DNA of 64,000 nucleotides from Corynebacterium lactis RW2-5 (lineage in GTDB: Bacteria > Actinomycetota > Actinomycetes > Mycobacteriales > Mycobacteriaceae), in the NCBI RefSeq assembly GCF_001274895.1, contig NZ_CP006841.1:2418001-2482000 (forward strand). Reading direction: 5' to 3'. How positions within the stretch are numbered: the first letter of the stretch is position 1; every line of letters starts with the position of its first letter. Positions 56,400 through 64,000 of the stretch are shown here, in pieces. The notes beneath the pieces are model-generated. The model searched no databases, was not told where the DNA came from, and was given only the letters and a program-made list of their open reading frames with translations. The position numbers were made by a program, and so were the translations under genes.

Positions 56400-57230
56400 C
56401 TACAGCCGGACAATTGGCAGTTTGGGGTTTCCGGCCCACTGGGACCAACCACCCACATAGAGGGAGGCTCCCGTGATTCCGGCTTCTTCCAGAGCCTGAA
56501 TAAACAGTGAGGAATGCAGCCCGGAACCGGAGTAGACCGCAACATTCGAACCATCGACAATTCCGACCGCTGCGAACTTTTCGCGTAGCTCCTCGACCGG
56601 CAAGAATCCACCTCTTTTATTCTGAAGGCTGCGGGCCGCCAGGTTCACAGCGCCGGGGATGTGCCCCGCCTGCAGATCGACACGCTCGGTCCGCCCCTCG
56701 AAACGGAGAGCCTCACGGGCGTCCACAAGGATGCCTTTTTCAGGCCAGCTCTTCACTTCTTCGATGCCGACAACCGGCATGTTTCCCGAAGTTACTGGCA
56801 CACCTCCGGGATGAGGGAGGTTTCCGGGGCCAAAAGCGGTTTCCTGGCCCTGGCGTTCCCACTCTGCCAGGCCGCCCGACAATACACGGACATTCTTCAG
56901 TCCTGCCCATTTGAGAATCCACCATGCACGGGAGGCGAACAGACCATCGCCAGCGTCATAGACGATGACCAAATGGTCCGACTGAACACCCCACCGGCGT
57001 ACGGCATCACGAACACGCTCAATCTCCGGTAGCGGGTTTCGCCCATCTTCACGACTGGGGATTCCAGCCAGATCCATTGCTGGGTCGCAGAACACGGCGA
57101 GCGGAATATGCGCCGTGGTGTAGCAGTCGTAAGGAGTTTTCTCGCGGGTCCAGCGCGCGTCAACAACGACGATGTGGTTTCCTCCGCGGATCAATTCCCG
57201 AAGTTCTTCAACCGAGATGGATGTTGTCAT
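56400..57230 (-). CDS. Rhodanese-like (SseA type) protein lacking the catalytic cysteine
   Basis: A 276-residue two-domain rhodanese homologue. Domain 1 (about 1-125) includes VVVDARW, AHIPLAVFCDP and HLVIVYDAGDGLFASRAWW. Domain 2 includes LVDAREALRFEG, GHIPGAVNLAARS and the active-site loop, which reads VYSGSGLHSS; active thiosulfate and mercaptopyruvate sulfurtransferases have Cys where the first Ser stands (codon TCC instead of TGC). It therefore should not form a persulfide at the usual site. The leaderless-type promoter and intact frame argue against simple decay. ATG at 57230. Confidence 0.88.
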   Translation of the reverse strand: MTTSISVEELRELIRGGNHIVVVDARWTREKTPYDCYTTAHIPLAVFCDPAMDLAGIPSREDGRNPLPEIERVRDAVRRWGVQSDHLVIVYDAGDGLFASRAWWILKWAGLKNVRVLSGGLAEWERQGQETAFGPGNLPHPGGVPVTSGNMPVVGIEEVKSWPEKGILVDAREALRFEGRTERVDLQAGHIPGAVNLAARSLQNKRGGFLPVEELREKFAAVGIVDGSNVAVYSGSGLHSSLFIQALEEAGITGASLYVGGWSQWAGNPKLPIVRL

Positions 57231-57238
57231 AGACAAGG

Positions 57239-57244
57239 ATTCTA
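57239..57244 (-). promoter_or_regulatory. -10 box of the rhodanese gene
   Basis: TAGAAT on the minus strand, 8 nt before the ATG at 57230. Confidence 0.55.
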
Positions 57245-57294
57245 AATCGATTGACAATAAACCGCGATACCCAGTCCGCGATTCTCCCACAACC

Positions 57295-57300
57295 TAGAAT
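57295..57300 (+). promoter_or_regulatory. -10 box of the SDR gene
   Basis: TAGAAT ends 7 nt before the ATG at 57308, predicting a leaderless mRNA divergent from the rhodanese gene. Confidence 0.6.
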
Positions 57301-57307
57301 TGACTGT

Positions 57308-58099
57308 ATGACTAGCAGAGCAACACAAAAATGCATTTTTATCTCCGGTGCTGGTCGTGGCATTGGCCGCAGCACGGCGGAAAAATTTTTGGCCCGCGGA
57401 TACACCGTCGGAGTGTTCGATATCTCCGGCGACGAAAAGTGGGCTGAGCATCACAGAAATGCAATTGTCGGCAATCTCGACGTCACAGACCCCGGACAGT
57501 GGGAGGCGGCATTAGACCAGTTCGTGAGGGAAACCGGCCGACTTGACGTCCTCATCAACAATGCAGGAATTCTTTACGGAACCTCCTTCGAGGACGGATC
57601 CTTCGAGCAGGACAGCACCCTCGTCGACGTCAATGTGAAGGGTGTCCTCTTCGGCAGCCGCGCGGCCCTCCCGCATCTGAAGACCTCCAAGGGACAGCTG
57701 GTTAACATCTGCTCTGCTTCTGCCATCTACGGCACTCCAGATATGGCGACGTACTCCGCAACCAAATTCGCAGTGCGAGGCATCACCGAAGCTCTCGAGG
57801 TGGAATGGGAACCTTTCGGCATCGACGTCAAGGCTGTCTGGCCCCTATACGTTGCCACGGGAATGCTGGACGATGTTCGCACTGATGGGACGGATCGGAT
57901 GGGTATTCGTCTCACTGCGGAAAAGGTCGCTGACGAAGTCGTTGCATGCGTGGATCATACGCAGGGTCGCATCACTAAGGTTCACTTTCCCGCTGGTTTG
58001 CAGGCAAAAGCGCTCTACTACGCATCAAGCGTCGGCGCCCCGTTCCTCAATCGTTTCATCAATGCGAAGCTGACTACGAAACGAAAGATTCGTCTGTAA
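57308..58099 (+). CDS. Short-chain dehydrogenase/reductase
   Basis: A 263-residue NAD(P)-dependent oxidoreductase with a Rossmann fold. IFISGAGRGIGRSTAEKF (cofactor loop), VLINNAGILYG, ICSASAIYG (catalytic Ser) and YSATKFAVRG (Tyr-x3-Lys) are intact. FDISGDEKW after strand 2 places an Asp where NAD-preferring enzymes have one. Substrate unknown. Confidence 0.92.
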   Translation: MTSRATQKCIFISGAGRGIGRSTAEKFLARGYTVGVFDISGDEKWAEHHRNAIVGNLDVTDPGQWEAALDQFVRETGRLDVLINNAGILYGTSFEDGSFEQDSTLVDVNVKGVLFGSRAALPHLKTSKGQLVNICSASAIYGTPDMATYSATKFAVRGITEALEVEWEPFGIDVKAVWPLYVATGMLDDVRTDGTDRMGIRLTAEKVADEVVACVDHTQGRITKVHFPAGLQAKALYYASSVGAPFLNRFINAKLTTKRKIRL

Positions 58100-58137
58100 T
58101 TTCCCACGCGAGCCGACATCGCTGCCAGTGCCGGCTC

Positions 58138-58980
58138 CTACGGCGGTTCATCCCCCCCCCCAAGTCCCTCAAGTTTCCGTCTTGTTTCGCGCTCCTCCGC
58201 TTTCCGACGCAACCAGCGCCCAGGATTGTCGAAAGCGCCGGGATTGACGAACGTCAGGTTCGGCAAATCCGTCTTCCCACCTGTTGACCAAGATTGAATA
58301 TGGTGCATGTCGCACATTGCCGCCGGTGTGGAACTCCCCGGTGCGGAGGACCGCCTTCTTCTCCCATCAGTGCTAGGCACTGGGAGAGGCTGCCGAGCCG
58401 CAGGAAGCGGCCGAAGTACAGAGTCTGACCTGCAATCCCCTGGCACCTGTAGAAAAGAGTTTTTGCGACGGTCTCGCGGATGGCCTCGCTGAGACTCATT
58501 CGAATCCCGGTATCGGTGACGGCTTTGCCTACGCCGGGGAAGCGTGAATTCGACTCCGGGTTTCAGAGACACTCCGGTCAGCGCAGCTACGTCCGCTATA
58601 TGGGCGACTGTGACTAGCGTTGTCGCGCCGCGCGCCGGCTTCAAATCCCCTTTGGGGCAGAATCCCGGCGTGAAGTGCGGCTTCCAAAGCATCGTGAAAC
58701 CGCTGGGTGGGACTGCGGTCATCATCCGTACTGCCCTCTAATAGACTGCCCGGGCAGGCATGGTCCGCCCGAAGCATCTTCAAAACCGCGGCGAGGCCAG
58801 GGGCCACCACCCCGGACAGCACACACATGCCGTCTGGCCCTTGGCCAGAAACTTTGAGAAATCTTTTCCGGGCCCTGTCAGCATCGGTGTACGGATCGTC
58901 GATACCGAGCATCCCCTTCAACCGGACTGGCAATTGCGCCAAGTCATCGACCCGAATCTTTTCGACCTGCTCTAATTAGG
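58138..58980 (-). pseudogene. Frameshifted DUF222-HNH endonuclease (13E12-type) gene
   Basis: Remains of an HNH endonuclease gene broken across frames. A first piece (58529-58942) has the DUF222-like MCVLSGVVAPGLAAVLKML and RFHDALEAALHAGILPQ. The frame then shifts to one that reads GDLKPARGATTLVTVAHIAD and LTGVSLKPGVEFTLP, then to another with MSLSEAIRETVAKTLFYR, and finally to CDMHHIQSWSTGGKTDLPNL, the HNH core. At least three frame changes are needed. The 5' part is also missing compared with the usual 400-odd residues. A 10-C tract (58152-58161) lies at the 3' end. Such genes are often scattered in multiple copies in actinobacteria. Confidence 0.8.
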
Positions 58981-59039
58981 TCTACACCAGCCCCCAGAGA
59001 GCCCCGCGCCTATCACTGCCCCCCCCCTATAAGGCCACC

Positions 59040-59705
59040 TCAGAAGCGGTAAACCATCACATCGTGATCAGGGAAGGTCGAGCGCCCCACCCGATCAAAA
59101 CCGGCCTTCACATAGGCCTTCGCCGCCCGCGGATTGCGATCGTCAACCGCGAGGCTCACCCCGGGGTAACCAAGTTCCCTCGCATGCTCCAAAAGCGCCC
59201 TGACCAGCACCTGCGACAGCCTCCGCCCTACCATTGCCGGCCGGATAGCGATCGCCACCTCAGGAATTGCATTGTCCACAAACCCATATCCCGGCTCTTT
59301 CGCATCAAAACAACGCAGCCATGCCGCCCCCACCGGCACGGCCCTCCGCAAGATATTTAGCCCCTCCGCTCCACTCTCCCCTTCTTCGTTTGCCGACGCC
59401 CCGGTTCTCGCCCCCGCGTACGCCCCGGCACGGAAGGCCTCCGAGCGATTGAACCCCGGCTCAAAGGGGTCGTTCCTTTTCACGTCCCCTTCGAGCGCTG
59501 CATAGTCGTCGTCGGAAAGCTCGGTTGCTTCGATAATGACCCCGCCCTGTTTCTCGTCCCACATGTCCACGTAGGCGCGGCGGGTGTCGCGGTAGTCGTC
59601 GCCCAGTGGCTGGGTTTCATCGCCGAAGGTCTCGGTGAGCTCGTCCATCCACTGGATAAAGCGGCGGTCGGTTTCGGTTGCAGGTCGGCAGCGGAAGTTC
59701 GTCAT
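59040..59705 (-). CDS. GNAT family acetyltransferase
   Basis: A 221-residue protein with an N-terminal FRCRPATETDRRFIQWM and the GNAT acetyl-CoA loop region VAIRPAMVGRRLSQVLVRAL, followed by SLAVDDRNPRAAKAYVKAGF. A loop of about 40 residues in the middle (TGASANEEGESGAEG) appears inserted. The ATG is at 59705. Substrate unknown. It lies downstream of clpB on the same strand, 87 nt away. Confidence 0.85.
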   Translation of the reverse strand: MTNFRCRPATETDRRFIQWMDELTETFGDETQPLGDDYRDTRRAYVDMWDEKQGGVIIEATELSDDDYAALEGDVKRNDPFEPGFNRSEAFRAGAYAGARTGASANEEGESGAEGLNILRRAVPVGAAWLRCFDAKEPGYGFVDNAIPEVAIAIRPAMVGRRLSQVLVRALLEHARELGYPGVSLAVDDRNPRAAKAYVKAGFDRVGRSTFPDHDVMVYRF

Positions 59706-59791
59706 GGGTCCGGACTATACCCCGCGCCCGCTCAGAGGCACTCGCGCGTCCACCAACTTCGCCGCCGTAACCTCCACTGCTTCCGCCACAC

Positions 59792-62371
59792 CTAGGCGCG
59801 GGCGTCGCCGTCCTCGTCATAGCCGACAACCTTCAACGACTCGCCATCGTCAGCGACGGTAACCTCGACGCGGTCGCCATCGCGGACATCACCGGCGAGC
59901 AGGCGACGGGCCAGTTCGTCGCCAATGGCCTTCTGAGTCAGGCGGCGCAGCGGGCGCGCACCGTAGGCCGGGTCGTAGCCGCGCTCGGCGAGCCAGTCCA
60001 GAGCCTCGTCGGCGACGTCCAGGACCAGTCGGCGTGCAGACAGCCGCTCGGCCAGGCCGCGAACCTGAATATCAACAATGCCTCGCAGCTGCTCGGCACT
60101 CAACGGATCGAAGACCACCACATCGTCCAGGCGGTTGATGAACTCCGGTTTGAAGGCCATCTTCACCGCGTCCATGATCTGCTCGTGAGTACCGCCGGCC
60201 CCCAGGTTCGAGGTCAGAATCAGAATCGTGTTGCGGAAGTCCACGGTACGCCCCTGGCCGTCGGTGAGTCGGCCCTCGTCCAGAACCTGCAGGAGCACGT
60301 CGAATACATCCGGGTGCGCCTTTTCAACCTCGTCGAAAAGCACGACCGTGTACGGGCGGCGACGAACAGCCTCGGTGAGCTGGCCGCCGGCGTCGTAGCC
60401 GACGTATCCGGGAGGGGCACCGATGAGGCGTGCGACGGAGTGCTTCTCGCCGTACTCGGACATATCGATGCGGACCATGGCGCGCTCGTCATCGAAGAGG
60501 AACTCCGCCAGCGCCTTCGCAAGCTCGGTCTTACCAACACCCGTCGGGCCGAGGAACAGGAAGGAACCGGTCGGACGGTTTGGGTCGGCAACACCGGCGC
60601 GCGAACGGCGCACCGCGTCGGACACCGCCTCGACGGCGTCGGTCTGCCCCACCACTCGGCGACCGAGTACTCGCTCCATGTCGAGCAGCTTCTCGGTTTC
60701 GCCCTGCATCATCTTACCGGCCGGGATTCCGGTCCAGGCGGAGACAACCTCGGCGACCTCCTGCGGAGTGACCTCCTCCTTCAACATGGAGTTTTCCTCC
60801 GCCTCGGAGACGGATTCCTCCGCAGCCTCGAGCTTCTTCTCCAGTTCCGGGATGCGCCCGTAGCGCAGCTCCGCCACGCGACCATAGTCACCCTCACGCT
60901 CGGCCTTCTCCGACTCAGTACGCAGAGCGTCGAGCTCCTCGCGGACCAGACGGACGTCGTCAATCGAGGACTTTTCGTTCTGCCAGCGAGTCTTGAGAGC
61001 GTTGAGCTTTTCGCGCTCGTCGGCAAGCTCCTCGCGGAGCTTCTCCAGGCGATCCTTGGATGCCTCGTCGGTCTCCTTCTCCAGGGCCATCTCCTCAATC
61101 TCGAGGCGGCGCACGATGCGCTCGGCGGAGTCAATCTCCTCCGGAGAGGAGTCGATTTCCATGCGCAGTCGCGATGCCGCCTCATCGACCAGGTCGATAG
61201 CCTTATCCGGAAGGAAGCGCGACGTAATGTAACGATCTGACAGCGTCGCCGCAGCAACCAGCGCCGAGTCTGTAATTCGGACACCGTGGTGAACCTCGTA
61301 GCGCTCCTTCAGGCCACGAAGAATACCGATGGCATCTTCCACGGAGGGCTCGCCAACAAAGACCTGCTGGAAACGTCGCTCCAGCGCGGCGTCCTTCTCG
61401 ATGTACTTGCGGTACTCATCCAGCGTCGTCGCGCCGACCAGACGCAGCTCACCGCGGGCCAGCATCGGCTTAATCATGTTGCCGGCATCCATCGACCCGT
61501 CACCGGTGGCACCCGCGCCGACAATGGTGTGAATCTCGTCGATGAAGGTAATAATCTGCCCGTCGGACTCCTTAATCTCGTCCAACACGGCCTTCAATCG
61601 CTCCTCGAACTCGCCACGGTACTTCGCGCCCGCGACCATCGAGCCCAGATCCAGGCTCATCAGAGTCTTGCCTTTCAGGGACTCCGGAACGTCACCCGCA
61701 ACGATGCGCCGGGCCAGCCCCTCCACAATCGCGGTCTTACCCACGCCCGGTTCACCGATGAGCACGGGGTTGTTCTTAGTACGGCGAGAAAGCACCTGCA
61801 CAACGCGGCGAATCTCGGAATCGCGGCCGATAACCGGGTCAATCTTGCCCTCACGAGCGCGCGCGGTCAGGTCGGTGGCGTACTTCTCCAGCGCCTGGTA
61901 CTGCTCCTCCGGATTCTCGCTAGTGACGCGCTTCGAACCACGAACGCTGGTCAGGGCACCCTTGAGTACCTCTGGGGTCGCCCCCGCGGACTGCAGCACC
62001 TGCGCCGCATCCGACTGCCCCGTCGCGACACCAATCAGCAAAATCTCGGTCGAAACAAACTCGTCTCCGAGCTCGCCCGCCAGCTCTTCCGCTGCATTCA
62101 GCGCGTTAATAGCGTCCCTATTAAACTGCGGGTTCGCCATATTAGCCCCGCTTGCCGACGGATACCCAGCCACGAGCTCCTTGGCACGGGTAGCGACTCC
62201 GGAGGGATTAACGCCTGCCGCCTCCAGCAGCGGCGCGGCAATCCCCTCCTCCTGCTCCAGCAGCGCCACGAGAATGTGCGCCGGGCGAATATCGGGATTG
62301 CCCGCGCCGGTGGCGGACTTTAATGCGTCCTGGAGGACTTCTCCAGTCTTAGTGGTTGGAGTGAAACTCAT
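59792..62371 (-). CDS. clpB: ClpB disaggregase
   Basis: AAA+ hexamer that resolves protein aggregates with DnaK. The 859 residues comprise the N domain, NBD1 with [15 protein letters not shown] (Walker A, about residues 205-219) and IITFIDEIH, the coiled-coil middle domain rich in Glu/Lys/Arg (about 410-530), and NBD2 with [19 protein letters not shown] and [14 protein letters not shown]. There is no ClpP-binding loop. A HAIR element lies upstream. Confidence 0.98.
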   Translation of the reverse strand: MSFTPTTKTGEVLQDALKSATGAGNPDIRPAHILVALLEQEEGIAAPLLEAAGVNPSGVATRAKELVAGYPSASGANMANPQFNRDAINALNAAEELAGELGDEFVSTEILLIGVATGQSDAAQVLQSAGATPEVLKGALTSVRGSKRVTSENPEEQYQALEKYATDLTARAREGKIDPVIGRDSEIRRVVQVLSRRTKNNPVLIGEPGVGKTAIVEGLARRIVAGDVPESLKGKTLMSLDLGSMVAGAKYRGEFEERLKAVLDEIKESDGQIITFIDEIHTIVGAGATGDGSMDAGNMIKPMLARGELRLVGATTLDEYRKYIEKDAALERRFQQVFVGEPSVEDAIGILRGLKERYEVHHGVRITDSALVAAATLSDRYITSRFLPDKAIDLVDEAASRLRMEIDSSPEEIDSAERIVRRLEIEEMALEKETDEASKDRLEKLREELADEREKLNALKTRWQNEKSSIDDVRLVREELDALRTESEKAEREGDYGRVAELRYGRIPELEKKLEAAEESVSEAEENSMLKEEVTPQEVAEVVSAWTGIPAGKMMQGETEKLLDMERVLGRRVVGQTDAVEAVSDAVRRSRAGVADPNRPTGSFLFLGPTGVGKTELAKALAEFLFDDERAMVRIDMSEYGEKHSVARLIGAPPGYVGYDAGGQLTEAVRRRPYTVVLFDEVEKAHPDVFDVLLQVLDEGRLTDGQGRTVDFRNTILILTSNLGAGGTHEQIMDAVKMAFKPEFINRLDDVVVFDPLSAEQLRGIVDIQVRGLAERLSARRLVLDVADEALDWLAERGYDPAYGARPLRRLTQKAIGDELARRLLAGDVRDGDRVEVTVADDGESLKVVGYDEDGDARA

Positions 62372-62426
62372 GACTTGCGCCCCTTCGACTCAACTTTTTT
62401 CGTTCACTGACCATAACGCACCAACC

Positions 62427-62447
62427 CTTGAGTCTGTTCCACTCAAC
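62427..62447. promoter_or_regulatory. HAIR element (HspR operator) upstream of clpB
   Basis: CTTGAGT, seven bases, ACTCAAC. The consensus for HspR is CTTGAGT-N7-ACTCAAG, so only the last base differs. It lies 56 bp before the clpB start. Confidence 0.88.
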
Positions 62448-62469
62448 TTAAGAAATTCGCCTATATTTT

Positions 62470-62485
62470 AGTGATACGCATCACA
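62470..62485. promoter_or_regulatory. GlxR/CRP-type site between clpB and the aldolase gene
   Basis: AGTGATACGCATCACA fits TGTGA-N6-TCACA with one mismatch at the first base. GlxR is the corynebacterial cAMP-responsive regulator and controls many glycolytic genes. It lies 172 bp before the aldolase start. Confidence 0.5.
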
Positions 62486-62656
62486 ATAAATATATGTCCG
62501 ATTATGACCGAATACAGGTCATGCCAACCGTTAACGGACACTCTCCCATCTCTAATTTGGCCAAAAGGTGTGAGTTACCCCATGCCAGCGGCACGATAGC
62601 TAGTTTTTGGTTACCCTTGATGACAGACATTCCTTCACTTTCACGAAAGGACTCGA

Positions 62657-63544
62657 ATGAACATCGAGCAGGCACGACAGATGACCGAGGGCAAGGGCTT
62701 CATCGCAGCTCTCGACCAGTCCGGCGGATCCACCCCGAAGGCTCTGCGCCTGTACGGCGTGAACGAGGACCAGTACTCGAACGAAGATGAAATGTTCGAC
62801 ATGGTCCACCAGATGCGTACTCGCATCATCACCTCTCCGTCCTTCAACTCGGACCAGATCATCGGCGCGATTCTCTTCGAGCAGACCATGGATCGTGAGA
62901 TTGAGGGCATCCCGACCGCCCAGTACCTCTGGGAGAAGAAGGGCATCGTCCCCTTCCTGAAGACCGACAAGGGTCTGGCCGACGAGGAAAACGGTGTCCA
63001 GCTGATGAAGCCTTGCCCGGGCCTCGACGAGCTGCTGGAGCGCGGTGTCGCCAAGGGCATCTTCGGCACCAAGATGCGTTCGTTCATTGCTGAGGCCAAC
63101 GAGGAGGGCATCAAGGCCGTCATCGCTCAGCAGTACGAGTTCGGCAAGCAGGTTCTGTCCCACGGCCTGGTCCCGATTCTGGAGCCGGAGGTTGACATCA
63201 ACGCTGCCGACAAGGCTGCGGCTGAGGAGATTGTCCTGCGCGAGCTGCTCGCAGGCCTGGACACCCTCGCTGACGACCAGAAGGTCATGATCAAGGTCTC
63301 CATCCCGACCAAGGACGACCTGTACAAGCCGCTGATTGAGCACCCGAAGGTCATGCGTGTTGTCGCACTGTCCGGTGGCTACGAGCGCGATGACGCCAAC
63401 GAGCGCCTGTCCCGCAACCACGGCATGATTGCTTCCTTCTCCCGCGCACTGTCTGAGGGCCTGTCCGCTCAGCAGTCGGACGAGGACTTTGACGCAACCA
63501 TGGCTGCTTCGGTCAAGGGAATCTACGAGGCTTCGATTTCCTAG
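62657..63544 (+). CDS. fda: Class I fructose-bisphosphate aldolase
   Basis: Schiff-base (metal-independent) aldolase of glycolysis and gluconeogenesis, 295 residues. The start, [19 protein letters not shown], and later [69 protein letters not shown] and VMIKVSIPT closely resemble the staphylococcal class I enzyme. C. glutamicum and mycobacteria use a class II enzyme, so this is a different family doing the same job. AAAGGA lies 5 nt before the ATG. Confidence 0.93.
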   Translation: MNIEQARQMTEGKGFIAALDQSGGSTPKALRLYGVNEDQYSNEDEMFDMVHQMRTRIITSPSFNSDQIIGAILFEQTMDREIEGIPTAQYLWEKKGIVPFLKTDKGLADEENGVQLMKPCPGLDELLERGVAKGIFGTKMRSFIAEANEEGIKAVIAQQYEFGKQVLSHGLVPILEPEVDINAADKAAAEEIVLRELLAGLDTLADDQKVMIKVSIPTKDDLYKPLIEHPKVMRVVALSGGYERDDANERLSRNHGMIASFSRALSEGLSAQQSDEDFDATMAASVKGIYEASIS

Positions 63545-63573
63545 TAACCCGCTTCTCGTCTTTTCATAAGACA

Positions 63574-63620
63574 CCGAGACTCCCCTCCAGTTTTCTGGAT
63601 TGGGGAGTCTCGGTTTATTT
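63574..63620 (+). terminator. Rho-independent terminator after fda
   Basis: CCGAGACTCCCC pairs with GGGGAGTCTCGG, with an inner TCCAG/CTGGA stem, followed by TTTATTTG. Confidence 0.92.
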
Positions 63621-63638
63621 GTGGCCTATACCGCCTTC

Positions 63639-64000
63639 TTATGCGCGATGCCGCCCACCGGGACTTTTGACGAACATATCGAATAGCAACATAGGCTCTC
63701 CATGCTCGCCCTGTATTCGTTCTACGATTCCATCCTTGCCGGAAACCAACAGCCTCCAGGGCACGTAGGAACCCACCAAAAGTGCCGCGAACGCAATAAG
63801 CATCGCCAGCAGCGCGAAGTAGTGATGCCCGGAAAGATCAGGGCCGATAACAAGTGGCGTTTGACCAGGAAATATGACCATAAATAGCACTGCGGCGATT
63901 GTGAACTGCATCCAGACCCTGAGCTTTTTCTCCTCTGCTAGCAGCCAGAGCCCCATCACTGGGAAGATCAGCGAAAGAGAGTAGTGCGACCACACAATCA
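63639..64000 (-). CDS. Membrane protein, 5' part cut by the window edge
   Basis: The frame is open to the right edge, so the true start is probably outside. The visible 119 or so residues contain three hydrophobic segments (LSLIFPVMGLWLLA; MQFTIAAVLFMVIFPGQTPLV; YFALLAMLIAFAALLVGSYV) and a charged C-terminal tail (KDGIVERIQGEHGEP). No family recognised. Confidence 0.6.
   Translation of the reverse strand, partial: IVWSHYSLSLIFPVMGLWLLAEEKKLRVWMQFTIAAVLFMVIFPGQTPLVIGPDLSGHHYFALLAMLIAFAALLVGSYVPWRLLVSGKDGIVERIQGEHGEPMLLFDMFVKSPGGRHRA

Overview
The window is a high-GC actinobacterial chromosome segment that fits the genus Corynebacterium. Evidence: a stand-alone groEL under CIRCE control, the glnX-glnH-pknG operon, a sulfate-assimilation cluster (fpr2, cysI-cysX-cysH-cysD-cysN-cysY, cysZ) carrying four TAGAC-N6-GTCTA sites of the McbR type, a HAIR element before clpB, and gene order recalling mycobacterial blocks (def/DUF3263/LytR_C/sodC/ybdK, SpoU/YhhN/pyrE/clpB, purA/DUF3151/GH76). 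The species cannot be fixed from sequence alone. No tRNA, rRNA, CRISPR array, prophage or intact insertion sequence was seen. The region reads as core chromosome with a few decayed or odd loci.

Layout. 116-4389: groEL (minus), an M20 dipeptidase, then a free-standing LeuA-type allosteric domain preceded by a short Ile/Leu/Val-containing leader peptide and hairpin. 4508-11001: a six-gene Mrp Na+/H+ antiporter operon (A/B fused, C, D, E, F, G). 11047-18979: YbdK ligase, a lipoprotein at the sodC position, a LytR_C protein, DUF3263, peptide deformylase, GNAT, RDD membrane protein, exonuclease III, MarR regulator and a small membrane protein. 19333-28787: NUDIX hydrolase, glnX-glnH-pknG, an L,D-transpeptidase, ackA and pta. 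29241-39710: two ferredoxin-NADP reductase paralogues bracketing the sulfate-reduction cluster. 39816-47264: phosphoribosyltransferase, purT, nucleoside hydrolase, GlpQ-type lipoprotein, LppP/LprE-like lipoprotein, purA and an unknown protein. 47429-54297: DUF1707/LiaF-like protein, FMN reductase, FUSC exporter, DUF3151, GH76, SpoU methyltransferase, YhhN protein, pyrE. 54387-63995: an acidic membrane-anchored protein, a rhodanese without its catalytic cysteine, an SDR, a broken DUF222-HNH gene, GNAT, clpB, a class I fructose-bisphosphate aldolase and the start of a membrane protein cut by the window edge.

How the parts work together. Proteostasis genes (groEL, clpB) sit at the two ends with HrcA and HspR operators. 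The GlnX/GlnH/PknG set is a sensor for amino-acid or nitrogen status known to tune 2-oxoglutarate metabolism through OdhI/GarA. Pta-AckA interconvert acetyl-CoA and acetate. The Cys proteins reduce sulfate to sulfide, with Fpr2 probably supplying reduced ferredoxin to CysI.

The most striking unexplained signal is a 10-bp word, GTCGGCAAGC, found 17 times across the window on both strands (about 0.2 expected). It always lies inside genes and is read in three different amino-acid senses (Leu-Ala-Asp, Val-Gly-Lys, Ser-Ala-Ser), which points to selection on the DNA rather than on the proteins. Other signals worth following are the free LeuA regulatory domain with its leader peptide, a 73-bp palindromic repeat present twice in convergent gaps, the cysteine-less rhodanese, and a recurrent promoter layout (TANNNT, 6-8 nt, ATG) implying many leaderless mRNAs.
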